DNA of 64,000 bases from Rhodopseudomonas pseudopalustris (GTDB lineage: Bacteria; Pseudomonadota; Alphaproteobacteria; Rhizobiales; Xanthobacteraceae): NCBI RefSeq assembly GCF_900110435.1, contig NZ_FODT01000005.1, forward strand, positions 124,001 to 188,000, given 5' to 3'. Positions 1 to 10,490 of the stretch are shown one piece after another. The notes below the pieces were generated by a model. The model searched no databases, was not told where the DNA came from, and was given only the letters and a program-made list of their open reading frames with translations. A program made the translations under genes and the position numbers. Each line of letters begins with the position of its first letter. The stretch's first letter is position 1.

Positions 1-705
1 TTGCGGCAGATAGCGGCCCTTGTAGTCCATCTTCTTCGAGCCTTCGATCCAGTAGCCGAGATAGACGTAAGGCAGGCCGAGCCGGCGGGCGCGGGCGATG
101 TGATCGAGGATCATGAAGGTGCCGAGCGATCGGTTTTGTTCGCCGGGCTCGTAGAACGAGTACACCATCGACAGCCCGTCATTGAGCACGTCGGTCAGCG
201 CCGCCGCGACCAGATCGCCGCCGCGGCCGGTGATGCCGGTGTCGAGGGTGCGCTTGCGATATTCGATGATCCGGGTCTCGACGTGGCTGTCCTCCACCAT
301 CATCGCGTAGTCCAGAACAGTCATGTCGGCCATGCCGCCATGACGATGGCGCTGGTCGAGATAGGCGCGGAACACGGAATATTGCTCGGAGGTCGGCACC
401 GGATTGCGCTGCTCGCCGACGATGTCGGCATTGCGGGCAAGAATTTTGCGCTGGTTGCGCGAGGCCCGGAATTCGTTGGCGATCACCCGGACCGAGACGC
501 AGGACCGGCACTGGTCGCAGGCCGGCCGGTAGGCGATCGACTGGCTGCGCCGGAAGCCGCCGTGGGTGAGAAGGTCGTTGAGCTCGCCGGCCTTGTTGCC
601 GACCAGATGGGTGAACACCTTGCGCTCGTGCCGGCCCGGCAGATACGGGCATGGCGAGGGGGCCGTCAGATAGAACTGCGGGGTGTCGCGCGAGTGCTGA
701 GTCAC
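1..705 (-). CDS. bpt: Arginyl-tRNA--protein transferase (Ate/Bpt), 3' end outside window
   Basis: Transfers leucine or arginine from aminoacyl-tRNA to the N-terminus of proteins with acidic or oxidised N-terminal residues, marking them for ClpAP degradation. The first 235 codons are present and the frame is still open at base 1. Visible family marks are the N-terminal CPYLPGR and the double-cysteine DQCRSC stretch (about residues 58-63), followed by the GNAT-like C-terminal half with LGYWIEGS near the window edge. I chose the GTG at 705 because an in-frame TGA lies 12 bases upstream and no ATG follows before conserved sequence. The next gene upstream on the same strand is an RDD membrane protein. 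The family call is strong; arginine versus leucine specificity is not readable here. Confidence 0.9.
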   Translation of the reverse strand, partial: MTQHSRDTPQFYLTAPSPCPYLPGRHERKVFTHLVGNKAGELNDLLTHGGFRRSQSIAYRPACDQCRSCVSVRVIANEFRASRNQRKILARNADIVGEQRNPVPTSEQYSVFRAYLDQRHRHGGMADMTVLDYAMMVEDSHVETRIIEYRKRTLDTGITGRGGDLVAAALTDVLNDGLSMVYSFYEPGEQNRSLGTFMILDHIARARRLGLPYVYLGYWIEGSKKMDYKGRYLPQ

Positions 706-775
706 GTCGGTCCGTCAACCTCCAACGTGACACAGCATCGCGCCACGGCCGTGTTCGGTCAATCGCCTTTGCGGC

Positions 776-1333
776 TCAATATGAGCGCGCGGTCTGCGGC
801 GCCAGCGCCGTGCTGTTGATAATTACGGTTCCGAGCAAGATGTCGTGCAGCAGCCGGCGGCGGCCGTTGAACAGTCCGACCAGCAGCACCAGCGGGGTGA
901 GCATCGACAGCGACAGCCAGAACAGGAAGGCGTGCACGGCGCCGAGCACGAAATAGCCGGGCTCGCCGGTCCAGGTCGCCATCTCGATGCCGAGCGCCCG
1001 CATCCCGATCGTCGCTGAATGCGGCCCGCCGAGCGAAGCGCCGTAGTAGATCAGCGCCCAGATCACCGAGGCCGGCGACACGATCCAGAACAGCGTCCAG
1101 CCCAGGCCCAGCGTGATCACGCCAAACACCGTGATGAAGACGATTGCGAGCACCACCGGGATCGAGAGCACAACCAGATCGATCAGGAAGGCGAATACGC
1201 GCTTGCTAAGCACGCCCTGGAACAGCTCGGGATTGCGCCAGGGATCGAAGGCATCCGACCGCCCGTCGTCTTCACCGCCGCTCCAGCCGGCATTTCCACG
1301 CGCACCAGGCCCGTTCGAACCGTCGTCAGACAT
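776..1333 (-). CDS. RDD family membrane protein
   Basis: A 185-residue inner-membrane protein. An acidic, glycine-rich cytoplasmic N-terminus (about residues 1-38) precedes the RDD domain. The arginine and aspartate that name the family are in the first membrane segment (KRVFAFLIDLVVL, about 44-56). About three to four hydrophobic segments follow, and near the end a GRRRLLHDILLGT motif is typical of the family. RDD proteins are proposed transporters or membrane chaperones, but substrates are mostly unknown and none can be inferred here. It is 70 bases upstream of the arginyltransferase gene on the same strand, so the two may be co-transcribed. Confidence 0.85.
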   Translation of the reverse strand: MSDDGSNGPGARGNAGWSGGEDDGRSDAFDPWRNPELFQGVLSKRVFAFLIDLVVLSIPVVLAIVFITVFGVITLGLGWTLFWIVSPASVIWALIYYGASLGGPHSATIGMRALGIEMATWTGEPGYFVLGAVHAFLFWLSLSMLTPLVLLVGLFNGRRRLLHDILLGTVIINSTALAPQTARSY

Positions 1334-1470
1334 GACCCTTGCTCCCCGCTAGGAAAACGACAACGCCGTTCGACATGGCGACGGCCCGCACACCTTGCAA
1401 GGCCGTCACAACATTACAAAGCAGCAATCGACCGCGGGAAACCGGACGCGGGAAGCAATCAATCGGGAGT

Positions 1471-2559
<1,089 letters not shown>

Positions 2560-2702
2560 TCAAACTAGCATTTTGGCATTGCCGCGTCACTGCGCTGTTG
2601 ATTTGGCGCAATAGGCCGCGCCCGCTGCGATCACAGCCGATTGATTTTGCCGCCACGGCGGGCCAAGACTCGCCCATCGACCACCGCCGAGCAGCGAGCC
2701 GC

Positions 2703-3173
2703 ATGTCCGAAACCCAGTCGTCGTCGCGCGAACACGCCCCGCGCGACCCCTCGATCGGGGTCGCGGCGATCGCGCCCGAGCGCGACGAGCAGCACGAGAA
2801 CGACTGGACCCAGCGGCTCGTCCTGTTCCTGCGCGTGATGGCGGTGATCTCGATCTGCAAGGGACTCTATCACTGGGCGCAGATCACCGGCTTCATCGGC
2901 GGCGAGGATGACGCCTTCGAGGTCCAGTCGATGGCCTGGCAGACCGCGACGGTCTATTTCGCGGTGATCGAACTGGTTGCCGCGATCGGGCTGTGGCTGG
3001 CGACGCCTTGGGGCGCCGTCGTGTGGCTGACCACAGTGGTGTCGATGGCGGTGATCGAATTGATGTTCCCGGCGATCTATGGCGGCAGCCTGCTGATCGT
3101 CTCGGCCGAGGCGCTGCTGCTCGCGGCCTATCTGGCGCTGGCCTGGATGGCCGCCCGCGAACGGCCGCCATAG
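2703..3173 (+). CDS. Small four-helix membrane protein, function unknown
   Basis: A 156-residue protein with a charged, probably cytoplasmic N-terminus of about 40 residues, then four hydrophobic segments (about 44-63, 78-100, 103-123 and 127-149) and a basic end. It looks like a DUF6163-type protein of Rhizobiales, a name given from memory. No catalytic motif is visible. I chose the ATG at 2703; the frame is open further upstream, but that part is unlike a protein. It is divergent from hemB, with 179 bases between them that should carry both promoters, and ends 87 bases before the acyl-CoA ligase gene. Confidence 0.7.
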   Translation: MSETQSSSREHAPRDPSIGVAAIAPERDEQHENDWTQRLVLFLRVMAVISICKGLYHWAQITGFIGGEDDAFEVQSMAWQTATVYFAVIELVAAIGLWLATPWGAVVWLTTVVSMAVIELMFPAIYGGSLLIVSAEALLLAAYLALAWMAARERPP

Positions 3174-3260
3174 AGCTCAAGCGATGCATTCCGCCGCGGC
3201 CGCAACGTACCGGGCGGCACGGACAACAACAATTCACAAGAAGAAAAGGGGAAGGGCACC

Positions 3261-4826
3261 ATGAACCAGCTTCATTCCGGCGGAACCGGCGGCAGCCTGA
3301 TCGTCAACGCGGTCGCGCGCTATGGCGACCGGCCGGCGATCGCCGACGACAATCTGCGCTGGACCTATCGCGAATTCGGCGAGGCCGTCGGCCGCTTCAT
3401 CACGCTGTTCCGCGCCGTCGGCCTCACCAAAGGCAGCGCGCTGTCGATTCTGTCGTCGAACCGCGCCGAATCCTGGGCTGCGATTTCGGCCGCGACGGTG
3501 ATGGGCCTGCGCTACACGCCGCTGCATCCGATGGCCGCCGAGGACGACCACGCCTTCATCATCGAGGATGCCGAGATCGACGCGCTGATTGTCGAGAGCG
3601 GCAAGTTCGCCGCGCGCGGGCTGACGATCCGCAGCCGTGTGCCCGGTCTGAAGCATCTGTTGTCGTTCGGCGCGGTCGAGGGCGCGCGGGATCTGCTGGC
3701 CGGCTTCGACAGCGTCGAAGCGGCGCCGCTGGTCGACGAGAGCGTGACGTCGGATATCGCCTGGCTCGCTTACACCGGCGGCACTACAGGCCGCTCCAAG
3801 GGCGTGATGATCCCGCATCGCGCGCTGACGACGATGGCCGTGATCCTCTATACCGACTGGGACTGGCCGGCGGAGATCCGTTATCTCGCCGCGACCCCGA
3901 TCAGCCATGCCGCCGGCGTGACCGTCTATCCGGTGATGATGCGCGGCGGGTTCACACGGCTGGTGCAGGGCTTCGAGATCGAATCCTATTGTCGTGTCGT
4001 CGCCGAAGAGAAGATCACTGCCGCCTTCCTGGTGCCGACGCTGATCTACGCGCTGATCGACGCGCCGCAGGTGAGGGCGCGCCATGATCTGTCGTCGCTC
4101 GACATGATCGTCTATGGCGCGGCCCCGATGTCGCCCGACCGGCTGCGCGAAGGCATCAAGATCTTCGGTCCGGTGTTCGTGCAGCTCTACGGCCAGACCG
4201 AAGCGCCGCAATGCATCACCACGATGCGCAAGATCGATCACGATGATTCCAAGCCCGGCCGGCTCGGATCGTGCGGACGTCCGAGCCCGCTGCTCGACGT
4301 CAAGCTGTTCGATTCCGAGATGCGCGAGGTCGGAATCGGCGAACCCGGCGAAATCTGCGTGCGCGGCACGCTGGTGATGGACGGCTACTGGAAACGTCCC
4401 GACGCCACCGAAGAGGCGTTCCGCGGCGGCTGGCTGCACACCGGCGACGTCGCTGTGAAGGACGCCGATGGTTACTTGTACATCGTCGATCGCACCAAGG
4501 ACATGATCATCTCCGGCGGCTTCAACATCTATCCGCGCGAAGTCGAGGACGCGCTGATGGCGCATCACGCCGTCGCCTCCGCCGCGGTGATCGGCGTGCC
4601 CGACGACAAATGGGGCGAGGCGGTGAAGGCTTACGTCGTGCTCAAGCCCGGCGCCAACAACGACGCCGCGGAACTGCAAGCGCATGTGAAGGCCAAGCGC
4701 GGCGCGCCGTGGTCGCCGAAATCGATCGAGTTCGTCGCGACGATTCCGGTGACGGGTCTCGGCAAGATCGATCGCAAGGTCTTGCGCGCGCCGTATTGGG
4801 AAGGACGCACGCGCGGCGTCGCGTAA
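3261..4826 (+). CDS. AMP-dependent acyl-CoA synthetase (fatty-acid/aryl CoA ligase family)
   Basis: Activates a carboxylic acid through an acyl-adenylate to its CoA thioester. The 521-residue protein has the whole ANL-superfamily motif set: YTGGTTGRSKG at 171-181 (phosphate loop), LYGQTE, GEICVRG, GWLHTGD, the hinge region around RTKDMIISGG, and the C-terminal catalytic lysine in GKIDRK. The size fits a bacterial FadD/Fcs-type ligase rather than acetyl-CoA synthetase. The acid substrate cannot be read from sequence; Rhodopseudomonas has many ligases for fatty and aromatic acids. A GAAAAGGGGAAGGG tract lies just before the ATG. No catabolic genes adjoin it. Confidence 0.88.
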   Translation: MNQLHSGGTGGSLIVNAVARYGDRPAIADDNLRWTYREFGEAVGRFITLFRAVGLTKGSALSILSSNRAESWAAISAATVMGLRYTPLHPMAAEDDHAFIIEDAEIDALIVESGKFAARGLTIRSRVPGLKHLLSFGAVEGARDLLAGFDSVEAAPLVDESVTSDIAWLAYTGGTTGRSKGVMIPHRALTTMAVILYTDWDWPAEIRYLAATPISHAAGVTVYPVMMRGGFTRLVQGFEIESYCRVVAEEKITAAFLVPTLIYALIDAPQVRARHDLSSLDMIVYGAAPMSPDRLREGIKIFGPVFVQLYGQTEAPQCITTMRKIDHDDSKPGRLGSCGRPSPLLDVKLFDSEMREVGIGEPGEICVRGTLVMDGYWKRPDATEEAFRGGWLHTGDVAVKDADGYLYIVDRTKDMIISGGFNIYPREVEDALMAHHAVASAAVIGVPDDKWGEAVKAYVVLKPGANNDAAELQAHVKAKRGAPWSPKSIEFVATIPVTGLGKIDRKVLRAPYWEGRTRGVA

Positions 4827-5156
4827 AGTTTTCGTCGAATTGCGAAAGGTAAGGTTCCGGTCACCTTAAAGGGTTCGGTCATGTCCGTTACAGGAATCTT
4901 TCGAATTCGAATGAAGCTGTTCTCAAATGCGACAGCGGCGGCGATGAGACCCTCGAATCCGGCCTCATCCGTCAATGAAAGGTTGCGAGAAGTGGCCGAT
5001 TTGCAGGCTTAATCCGCGATTCACTCTCTTAAATTCATGATCTCTTTATTGTCTTATTTAAGCTGATGTTCAAACGCGCCCCTTAAGTTGGACCTATCAG
5101 ACGGGACACAAGTTTCGTCGAATAAGTCGATCAAAAAAGACGACAGGGGACGTGTC
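4827..5156. other. Intergenic region upstream of ldtR; no gene seen
   Basis: These 330 bases hold no convincing coding sequence. The 3' part (about 5020-5100) is clearly more AT-rich than the surroundings and is the likely promoter region of the downstream MarR-type gene. It carries an inverted repeat and an additional CTTAAG site, listed separately. A CCTTAAAGG near 4862 resembles the same element. I could not assign reliable -35 and -10 boxes. Confidence 0.5.
5028..5062. promoter_or_regulatory. Inverted repeat CTTAAAT / ATTTAAG upstream of ldtR
   Basis: CTTAAAT at 5028-5034 and its exact complement ATTTAAG at 5056-5062 flank 21 AT-rich bases. A further palindromic CTTAAG is at 5082-5087. 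MarR-family regulators usually bind AT-rich inverted repeats in their own promoters, so this is a candidate autoregulatory operator for the gene starting at 5157. The wide spacing is larger than a classic MarR site, so each half could also be part of a separate site. The repeat is seen; the function is inferred. Confidence 0.35.
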
Positions 5157-5675
5157 ATGATCAAAGCCGTTGCCACGGCAGCCGAAACCGCCGCGCCTGC
5201 AGTTGCAGGACAAGCGCCGGTCCAGCCGCTCTATCTCGAGGCTCTCACTCTGGTGGAGCGGCTGCACCGCCGGCTGCTCGACGTCATCAAGGACGAGTTC
5301 GATCGCCGCGGTCGCGCCGATATCAACTCGGTGCAGGCGCTGCTGCTCTACAACATCGGCGACAAGGAGCTGACCGCCGGCGAACTACGCACGCGCGGTT
5401 ACTACCTCGGCTCCAACGTTTCCTACAATCTGAAGAAGCTGGTCGAACTCGGCTTCCTCGATCATCAGCGCTCCCGCGTCGACCGACGCTCGGTGCGGAT
5501 CCGGCTGACCGCGCAGGGCCAGGAGGTCCGCCACATCGTCGACGCGCTGTATCAGAAGCACGTCAGGACGGTGGAGCAGGTCGGCGGCATTTCCAGCGAG
5601 GAGTTCGCCACGCTGAACAAGTCGCTGCACCGCCTCGAGCGGTTCTGGACCGACCAGATTCTGTACCGCCTCTGA
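5157..5675 (+). CDS. ldtR: MarR-family transcriptional regulator, LdtR type
   Basis: A 172-residue winged-helix regulator. After a poorly ordered alanine-rich start (1-25), a dimerisation helix with LERLHRRLLD-like character leads into the winged helix (about 60-130: GELRTRGYYLGSNVSYNLKKL recognition region and a DRRSVRIRLT wing). It matches what I recall of LdtR from Liberibacter and Rhizobiales, which controls L,D-transpeptidase and osmotic stress genes. No transpeptidase gene is in this window, so the targets must be elsewhere. The ATG at 5157 is preceded by a GACAGGGGAC tract. A strong terminator follows at 5784. Confidence 0.8.
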   Translation: MIKAVATAAETAAPAVAGQAPVQPLYLEALTLVERLHRRLLDVIKDEFDRRGRADINSVQALLLYNIGDKELTAGELRTRGYYLGSNVSYNLKKLVELGFLDHQRSRVDRRSVRIRLTAQGQEVRHIVDALYQKHVRTVEQVGGISSEEFATLNKSLHRLERFWTDQILYRL

Positions 5676-5783
5676 GTCTCCCGATCCGGGAGCGCGCCGA
5701 CGCCGCCGGCATCACGCCAGGCGCTGCCCAAACGAGGCAGGCACGCGCGCTCTCGTTCATCTCCAGGTCCGTCGTCTTCGTCA

Positions 5784-5813
5784 TCGGCTCTCCGCAAGGG
5801 GAGCCGATTTTTT
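5784..5813 (+). terminator. Rho-independent terminator after ldtR
   Basis: TCGGCTC at 5784-5790 pairs with GAGCCGA at 5801-5807. Extra CC/GG pairing can extend the stem toward a GCAA loop, and a run of six T follows directly. It is 108 bases after the ldtR stop codon and separates that gene from the two small genes downstream. Confidence 0.8.
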
Positions 5814-5926
5814 CTTGCGCCGCGGAAATTTCCCGGGCCCCGGACGGGAACTTTTCGGGCCGCCGAGGCTTGTCAACTGCAAAGCCGCTGGAGAGGGCGA
5901 TGCTGGTCGAACGAGGATTGCGGATC

Positions 5927-6127
5927 ATGAACATCGATGTGATCGGACGAGCATATGACATCGCGGCCAATTATCTGCGCCGCACCGGAGCGATTGCCGA
6001 CAACACGACAACCTTCGATCCGCTGCTGGAGCTGATCGTGCAGATGTTCCATCGCGGCGAGACCAACCCGATCAAGCTGGCCAACAAGGCCATTTCCGTT
6101 TTCGAATCCGCGAAGATCGCGGCATGA
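5927..6127 (+). CDS. Small protein of unknown function (66 aa)
   Basis: A 66-residue, mostly helical protein (starting MNIDVIGRAYD) without cysteines, signal peptide or membrane segment. I do not recognise a named domain; the composition and codon use look like a genuine, conserved small protein. I chose the ATG at 5927, with AACGAGGA about 12 bases upstream; another in-frame ATG at 5900 would add nine residues. It is followed after 16 bases by a second small gene with a similar helical character (FEAGETDDNRL there, FHRGETNPIKL here), so the two could be distant duplicates in one operon. Confidence 0.6.
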   Translation: MNIDVIGRAYDIAANYLRRTGAIADNTTTFDPLLELIVQMFHRGETNPIKLANKAISVFESAKIAA

Positions 6128-6143
6128 ATTGAGAGGCGCCTGC

Positions 6144-6359
6144 ATGCAACGAGCTATCGACCGCGTGATCCAGACTTACGGCCTGCTGACCAGCAGCGAA
6201 GCCGCGCAGGACGCGCAAGCCAAGGTTGAGAACTACATCCGCACGCTGTTCGAGGCCGGAGAAACCGACGACAATCGTCTGACCGTGTGCGGTCTCGTGT
6301 ATCTGCGCGAACTCGACGGCAGCAATGACCCGGTCAAAGCTGGCTACACCGGCCTCTAA
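6144..6359 (+). CDS. Small protein of unknown function (71 aa)
   Basis: A 71-residue soluble protein. The ATG at 6144 follows a GAGAGG ribosome-binding site. The N-terminal half is predicted helical, including a segment (about 30-50) that ends FEAGETDDNRLTV and resembles the FHRGETNPIKL segment of the preceding gene. No catalytic or metal-binding motif is visible. The same strand, 16-base spacing and matching size suggest co-expression with the 66-residue protein. Function unknown. Confidence 0.6.
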   Translation: MQRAIDRVIQTYGLLTSSEAAQDAQAKVENYIRTLFEAGETDDNRLTVCGLVYLRELDGSNDPVKAGYTGL

Positions 6360-7144
6360 ACCGGTCACCGTGATATGATGATGCGTCTGGTCGCCGGGTT
6401 GGTTGAAATCCTCCCGGCGATCGGCGTCTTTGCAGGAGCCTCGACTGAGGCGCTTCAAGAGCGCTGTGGTGGCCGATTGCGCGGCCCATCCTCTGAGGCC
6501 CGCGGCAATCACGCCTGATGATGACGGCGTGGTCGGGCGGGCGCTCGACACGATCGCGATCAGATTGTCAAACAGCCATGCCGAAGCCTTCCCGCGGCTC
6601 TGATGAGCCCGAGGTTTGAACCCCTCGCAGTCGCGAGGGGCGGGGGGCGCGCCGCGAGGCGCGGATGATGGTGGTTCTCGCGATCGGCTCGAGAGCCTTT
6701 CGCGCTCGCCTCGACGGCGCGCCCACCGCGGCTTTTTCCGGCTTCGGGACGGTTCTTCCGGCCGCAGCGTCCCGACAGGTTTCCCCGCCGCTTGCTGGGC
6801 GCGTACAGCCATCGTGAGTGGCAGAGCCTCAATAGTGGGCCCGGACCGCTCCCCAAAGCCGCCGGGGATCATGCTTGCGAGGCACGACCGCAGGCGCCGC
6901 ATCCAACCAGGCTTCGCCACAGATGGCTCCGCCCGGCCATTGACCCGGCTGGTTGCCCAGCCGCGTGATCTGTCCCGCTTCACAAGCGCCCTCGAGAAGC
7001 GCCCCTCACGGACACGACAATGGGTAAATAATCCTAGTTTGCGCCGTCTGTCAACCGGATTTCGTGACGCCGCCCGAGATTCATGCCGCGCCGTCGCATC
7101 GGTGCGCTAAAAGGCCCGGGACATTTCAGGAGCAAGGTTGCGGC
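6360..7144. other. 785-base region without a recognisable gene; structured sequence
   Basis: No frame here gives a recognisable protein. Open frames on both strands (for example 6072-6983 minus and 6616-7110 plus) are arginine/proline/serine-rich in the way shadow frames of GC-rich DNA are. The region holds several strong palindromes, including a perfect 8-bp hairpin at 6621-6640. It could hold a structured RNA or the remnant of a decayed gene. I tested tmRNA, RNase P, SRP and 6S RNA core motifs by eye and found none. Confidence 0.5.
6621..6640. repeat. Perfect 8-bp hairpin
   Basis: CCCCTCGC and GCGAGGGG enclose an AGTC loop. No T-run follows on either strand, so it is not a standard terminator. 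A second GC-rich palindrome, GCGCCGCGAGGCGC, follows within 15 bases. Confidence 0.6.
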
Positions 7145-7351
7145 ATGGACAAGAAGGCGATGCGCGAGGAGGCCGAACGGCTGATGCGCGAGGCGATGGC
7201 GAAGCGCAACGTGACGGTGAAGCAGGGCGACACCGTGCTGATGGTGACCTGCGGCAAATGCGGCGCGCCCAACAAGGTCAAGGCGCCGAAGGGCGTCACC
7301 CGCGTCGCCTATGTCTGCAAGGAATGCGGCGCGAAGCAGGAAACGATGTGA
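7145..7351 (+). CDS. Small zinc-ribbon protein (68 aa)
   Basis: A charged N-terminal helix (about 1-24) is followed by a four-cysteine zinc ribbon: C36 and C39 in CGKCG, C58 and C61 in CKECG. Between them is a basic APNKVKAPKG stretch, which suggests nucleic-acid or ribosome contact, though only by analogy. The ATG at 7145 lies after AGGAGCAAGGTTGCGGC, a plausible binding site. It ends 70 bases before the glutathione transferase gene. The family is unnamed to me; the zinc-binding prediction is good. Confidence 0.75.
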   Translation: MDKKAMREEAERLMREAMAKRNVTVKQGDTVLMVTCGKCGAPNKVKAPKGVTRVAYVCKECGAKQETM

Positions 7352-7421
7352 GGCCGCGCCGCGTTGGATGCGACGGCCGCGGCGTTCGCGCGGCCCTCCG
7401 CCGACATCCCGGAAGGTCCCC

Positions 7422-8048
7422 ATGCTGACGCTTCACCATCTCAACGATAGCCGCTCGCAGCGCATCCTCTGGCTGCTGGAAGAACTCGGCACGCCGTATG
7501 AGCTGAAGCGCTATCAGCGCGACGCCACGACCCGGCTGGCGCCGCCGGAGCTGAAAGCGGTGCATCCGCTCGGCAAGTCGCCGGTGATCACCGACGGCGA
7601 TCTGACGCTGGTGGAGTCCGGCGCGATCGTCGACGCCATCCTGCGCCGCTACGGCGCGGGCAGCGGGCTGCGGCCCGCGGAAAGCACGCCTGCGTTCGAG
7701 GCCTATCAGGAATGGCTGCACTACGCCGAGGGCTCGGCGATGCTGCCGCTGATGCTGCAGCTCTACACCAGCCGCCTGAAAGACGCCGCCGCCCCGCTGC
7801 AGCCCCGCATCGACAGCGAGATCGCCAACCACCTCGAGTTCATCGAGGGAGCGCTGAAGGGCCGGCAGTTCTTCGTCGGCGACAGCCTGACCGGCGCCGA
7901 CATCATGATGAGCTTCGTCGCCGAACTCGCCGGATCGTTCGGCCGGCTCGGGACGTATCCGGAGCTGGCCGCCTGGATCGCGCGGATGCACGCGCGGCCG
8001 GCGTTCCGGCGGAGCGTGGAGAAGGGCGGGGCTTATCGGATGGGGTGA
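7422..8048 (+). CDS. Glutathione S-transferase family protein
   Basis: A 208-residue cytosolic GST. The N-terminal thioredoxin-like domain (about 1-77) contains SRSQR near residue 10, the cis-proline segment KSPVIT, and TLVESGAI, which binds the glutathione gamma-glutamyl group. The all-helical C-terminal domain occupies about 85-205, with the N-capping GADIMMS motif. Substrate cannot be predicted. GGAAGG lies 7-8 bases before the ATG at 7422. Confidence 0.9.
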   Translation: MLTLHHLNDSRSQRILWLLEELGTPYELKRYQRDATTRLAPPELKAVHPLGKSPVITDGDLTLVESGAIVDAILRRYGAGSGLRPAESTPAFEAYQEWLHYAEGSAMLPLMLQLYTSRLKDAAAPLQPRIDSEIANHLEFIEGALKGRQFFVGDSLTGADIMMSFVAELAGSFGRLGTYPELAAWIARMHARPAFRRSVEKGGAYRMG

Positions 8049-8166
8049 GGGGCGTGGCGCACACAACGTTGGCGTAACCCATCAATTCCGAGAGTCGGTT
8101 TGAGTTATTGCCGAAGGGGTAGGTCAGAAAACACAATCCTGTCCTCGCTTATGCGGGCTACGACAT

Positions 8167-8565
8167 TCACACCCAATTCTCCGTCCGCACCCCCGGCATT
8201 CGCGCAAACTCCCGCATGTTGTTGGTGACAACGATCAGTCCCTCGCTGCGCGCGTGGCCGCCGATCTGCATGTCGTGAGGGCCGCAGGGCGTGCCGGCGC
8301 GTTCAAGTTCGGCGCGGACCTGGCCATAATGCGCGGCGGCCTTGTCGGCGAAGGGCAGAACTTCCAGACGCGCCGTGAAATGTGCGATCGTGGTGAGATT
8401 CTCGGTACGACGAGCGGATTTCTCCGCGCCGTAGAACAGTTCGCCGAGCGTAATACTCGAGATGCAGAGCTGCTCCGCCAGCGCGTTGAATTTCTCGCGC
8501 AAGGAGGGTGGGTGGGTCTTCATCACGTAGATGCAGATATTGGTGTCGAGCATGTAGGTGAGCAT
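8167..8565 (-). CDS. vapC: VapC-family PIN-domain toxin
   Basis: A 132-residue PIN-domain ribonuclease. The acidic metal-binding residues are visible: D7 (MLDTN), E42 (GELFYG) and D98 (GPHDMQIG), with the supporting TNN motif at 114-116 and E119. VapC toxins cleave tRNA or rRNA and are blocked by VapB. The length and the C-terminal PGVRTENW fit the plasmid-type VapC branch. Its ATG overlaps the antitoxin stop codon (TGATG), so the two are translationally coupled. Confidence 0.9.
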   Translation of the reverse strand: MLTYMLDTNICIYVMKTHPPSLREKFNALAEQLCISSITLGELFYGAEKSARRTENLTTIAHFTARLEVLPFADKAAAHYGQVRAELERAGTPCGPHDMQIGGHARSEGLIVVTNNMREFARMPGVRTENWV

Positions 8566-8798
8566 CACAGCGGCTCGCGCTCTTCGGCCTGCGGCTGCTC
8601 GCGCTCGATGAGAAAGTCGCCGCTGGCACGCGGGCCGTTCAGGAAGAAATCGTCCCAGCGTTGCCCTTGCGGAACGATCACGCGACTGCGGCCGATCTTG
8701 AGGATGTCGACCTTGTGCACGCCGTCGGGGAAGGCAACGCCCTTGGGCAGGCGAACCGCCTGACTGCGGTTGCTGGTGAAAACGGTCGAACTGGCCAT
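8565..8798 (-). CDS. vapB: VapB-family antitoxin
   Basis: A 77-residue antitoxin. The N-terminal AbrB/SpoVT-type swapped-hairpin DNA-binding domain shows the characteristic SQAVRLPK motif (residues 11-18), and the C-terminal acidic part ([13 protein letters not shown]) should thread into VapC. I chose the ATG at 8798; the frame is open upstream but that part is not protein-like. An imperfect palindrome 17 bases upstream is a likely operator. glyA lies on the opposite strand starting at 9060. Confidence 0.88.
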   Translation of the reverse strand: MASSTVFTSNRSQAVRLPKGVAFPDGVHKVDILKIGRSRVIVPQGQRWDDFFLNGPRASGDFLIEREQPQAEEREPL

Positions 8799-8814
8799 TG
8801 CCGATCTCCGTGGC

Positions 8815-8831
8815 ATATCCGTACGGGATAT
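8815..8831. promoter_or_regulatory. Candidate VapB(C) operator
   Basis: ATAT-CCGTACGG-G-ATAT: an 8-bp perfect palindrome flanked by matching ATAT arms with one extra G. It sits 17 bases before the vapB start codon, where AbrB-type antitoxins typically autorepress. The palindrome is seen; its function is inferred from position. Confidence 0.55.
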
Positions 8832-9059
8832 ACCTACTCCATGTGCGCTCGCCCGGCAAGAGATCGCGGATATTTCACCCCTCCTGCAAGCCCCTCTCAT
8901 CCACCATATCTGGGCTGCGTGGGGCTGGTTGCCGCAAATGCTTGGTTCCGTGTCCTTGGCCCGCCGGTCCTTCTATGCTATTGCGCAGCCGCCGCTTCCG
9001 TACCGCACCTGATGACCGCCCGCGCCCCGGAGGGGCGGCGGCGGTGGAGATATTTGCCC

Positions 9060-10361
<1,302 letters not shown>

Positions 10362-10400
10362 GAGCTGATGGGACGCGCATGCGTCGCCGCATGGACTGCG

Positions 10401-10475
10401 TCATGCCCGGACTTGATCCGGGCATCCATCTCTCTTCCCAAAATGATGGATTGCCGGGTCAAGCCCGGCAATGAC
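10401..10475. repeat. GTCAT-type palindromic repeat pair (REP/BIME-like)
   Basis: Two hairpins in inverted orientation: ATGCCCGG...CCGGGCAT at 10403-10425 and ATTGCCGGG...CCCGGCAAT at 10450-10472. Each has a CTTGA or TCAAG loop, and together they form a larger inverted repeat bordered by GTCAT/ATGAC. Related units occur at 12804, 13963 and 60249. Confidence 0.8.
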
Positions 10476-10490
10476 AGCAGGGGTTAGAAG

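Noticed and set aside
1..819. Plus-strand open frame of 272 codons at the window start
   Set aside because: Antisense to the arginyltransferase, whose minus-strand translation has the conserved cysteine motif.
6600..6650. GGTTCAAA-like T-loop suggesting a tRNA on the minus strand
   Set aside because: The stem around the loop does not pair properly and no acceptor, D or anticodon arms can be built.
6072..6983. Long minus-strand open frame of about 300 codons across the small genes and the gap
   Set aside because: Its C-terminal third is exactly antisense to the plus-strand gene at 6144 and part of the gene at 5927. The rest is Arg/Pro/Ser-rich with no domain, as expected from a shadow frame in GC-rich DNA.
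7311..7421. Upstream extension of the glutathione transferase frame
   Set aside because: Overlaps the zinc-ribbon gene in another frame and lacks protein character; the ATG at 7422 has a good GGAAGG site and starts the fold at once.
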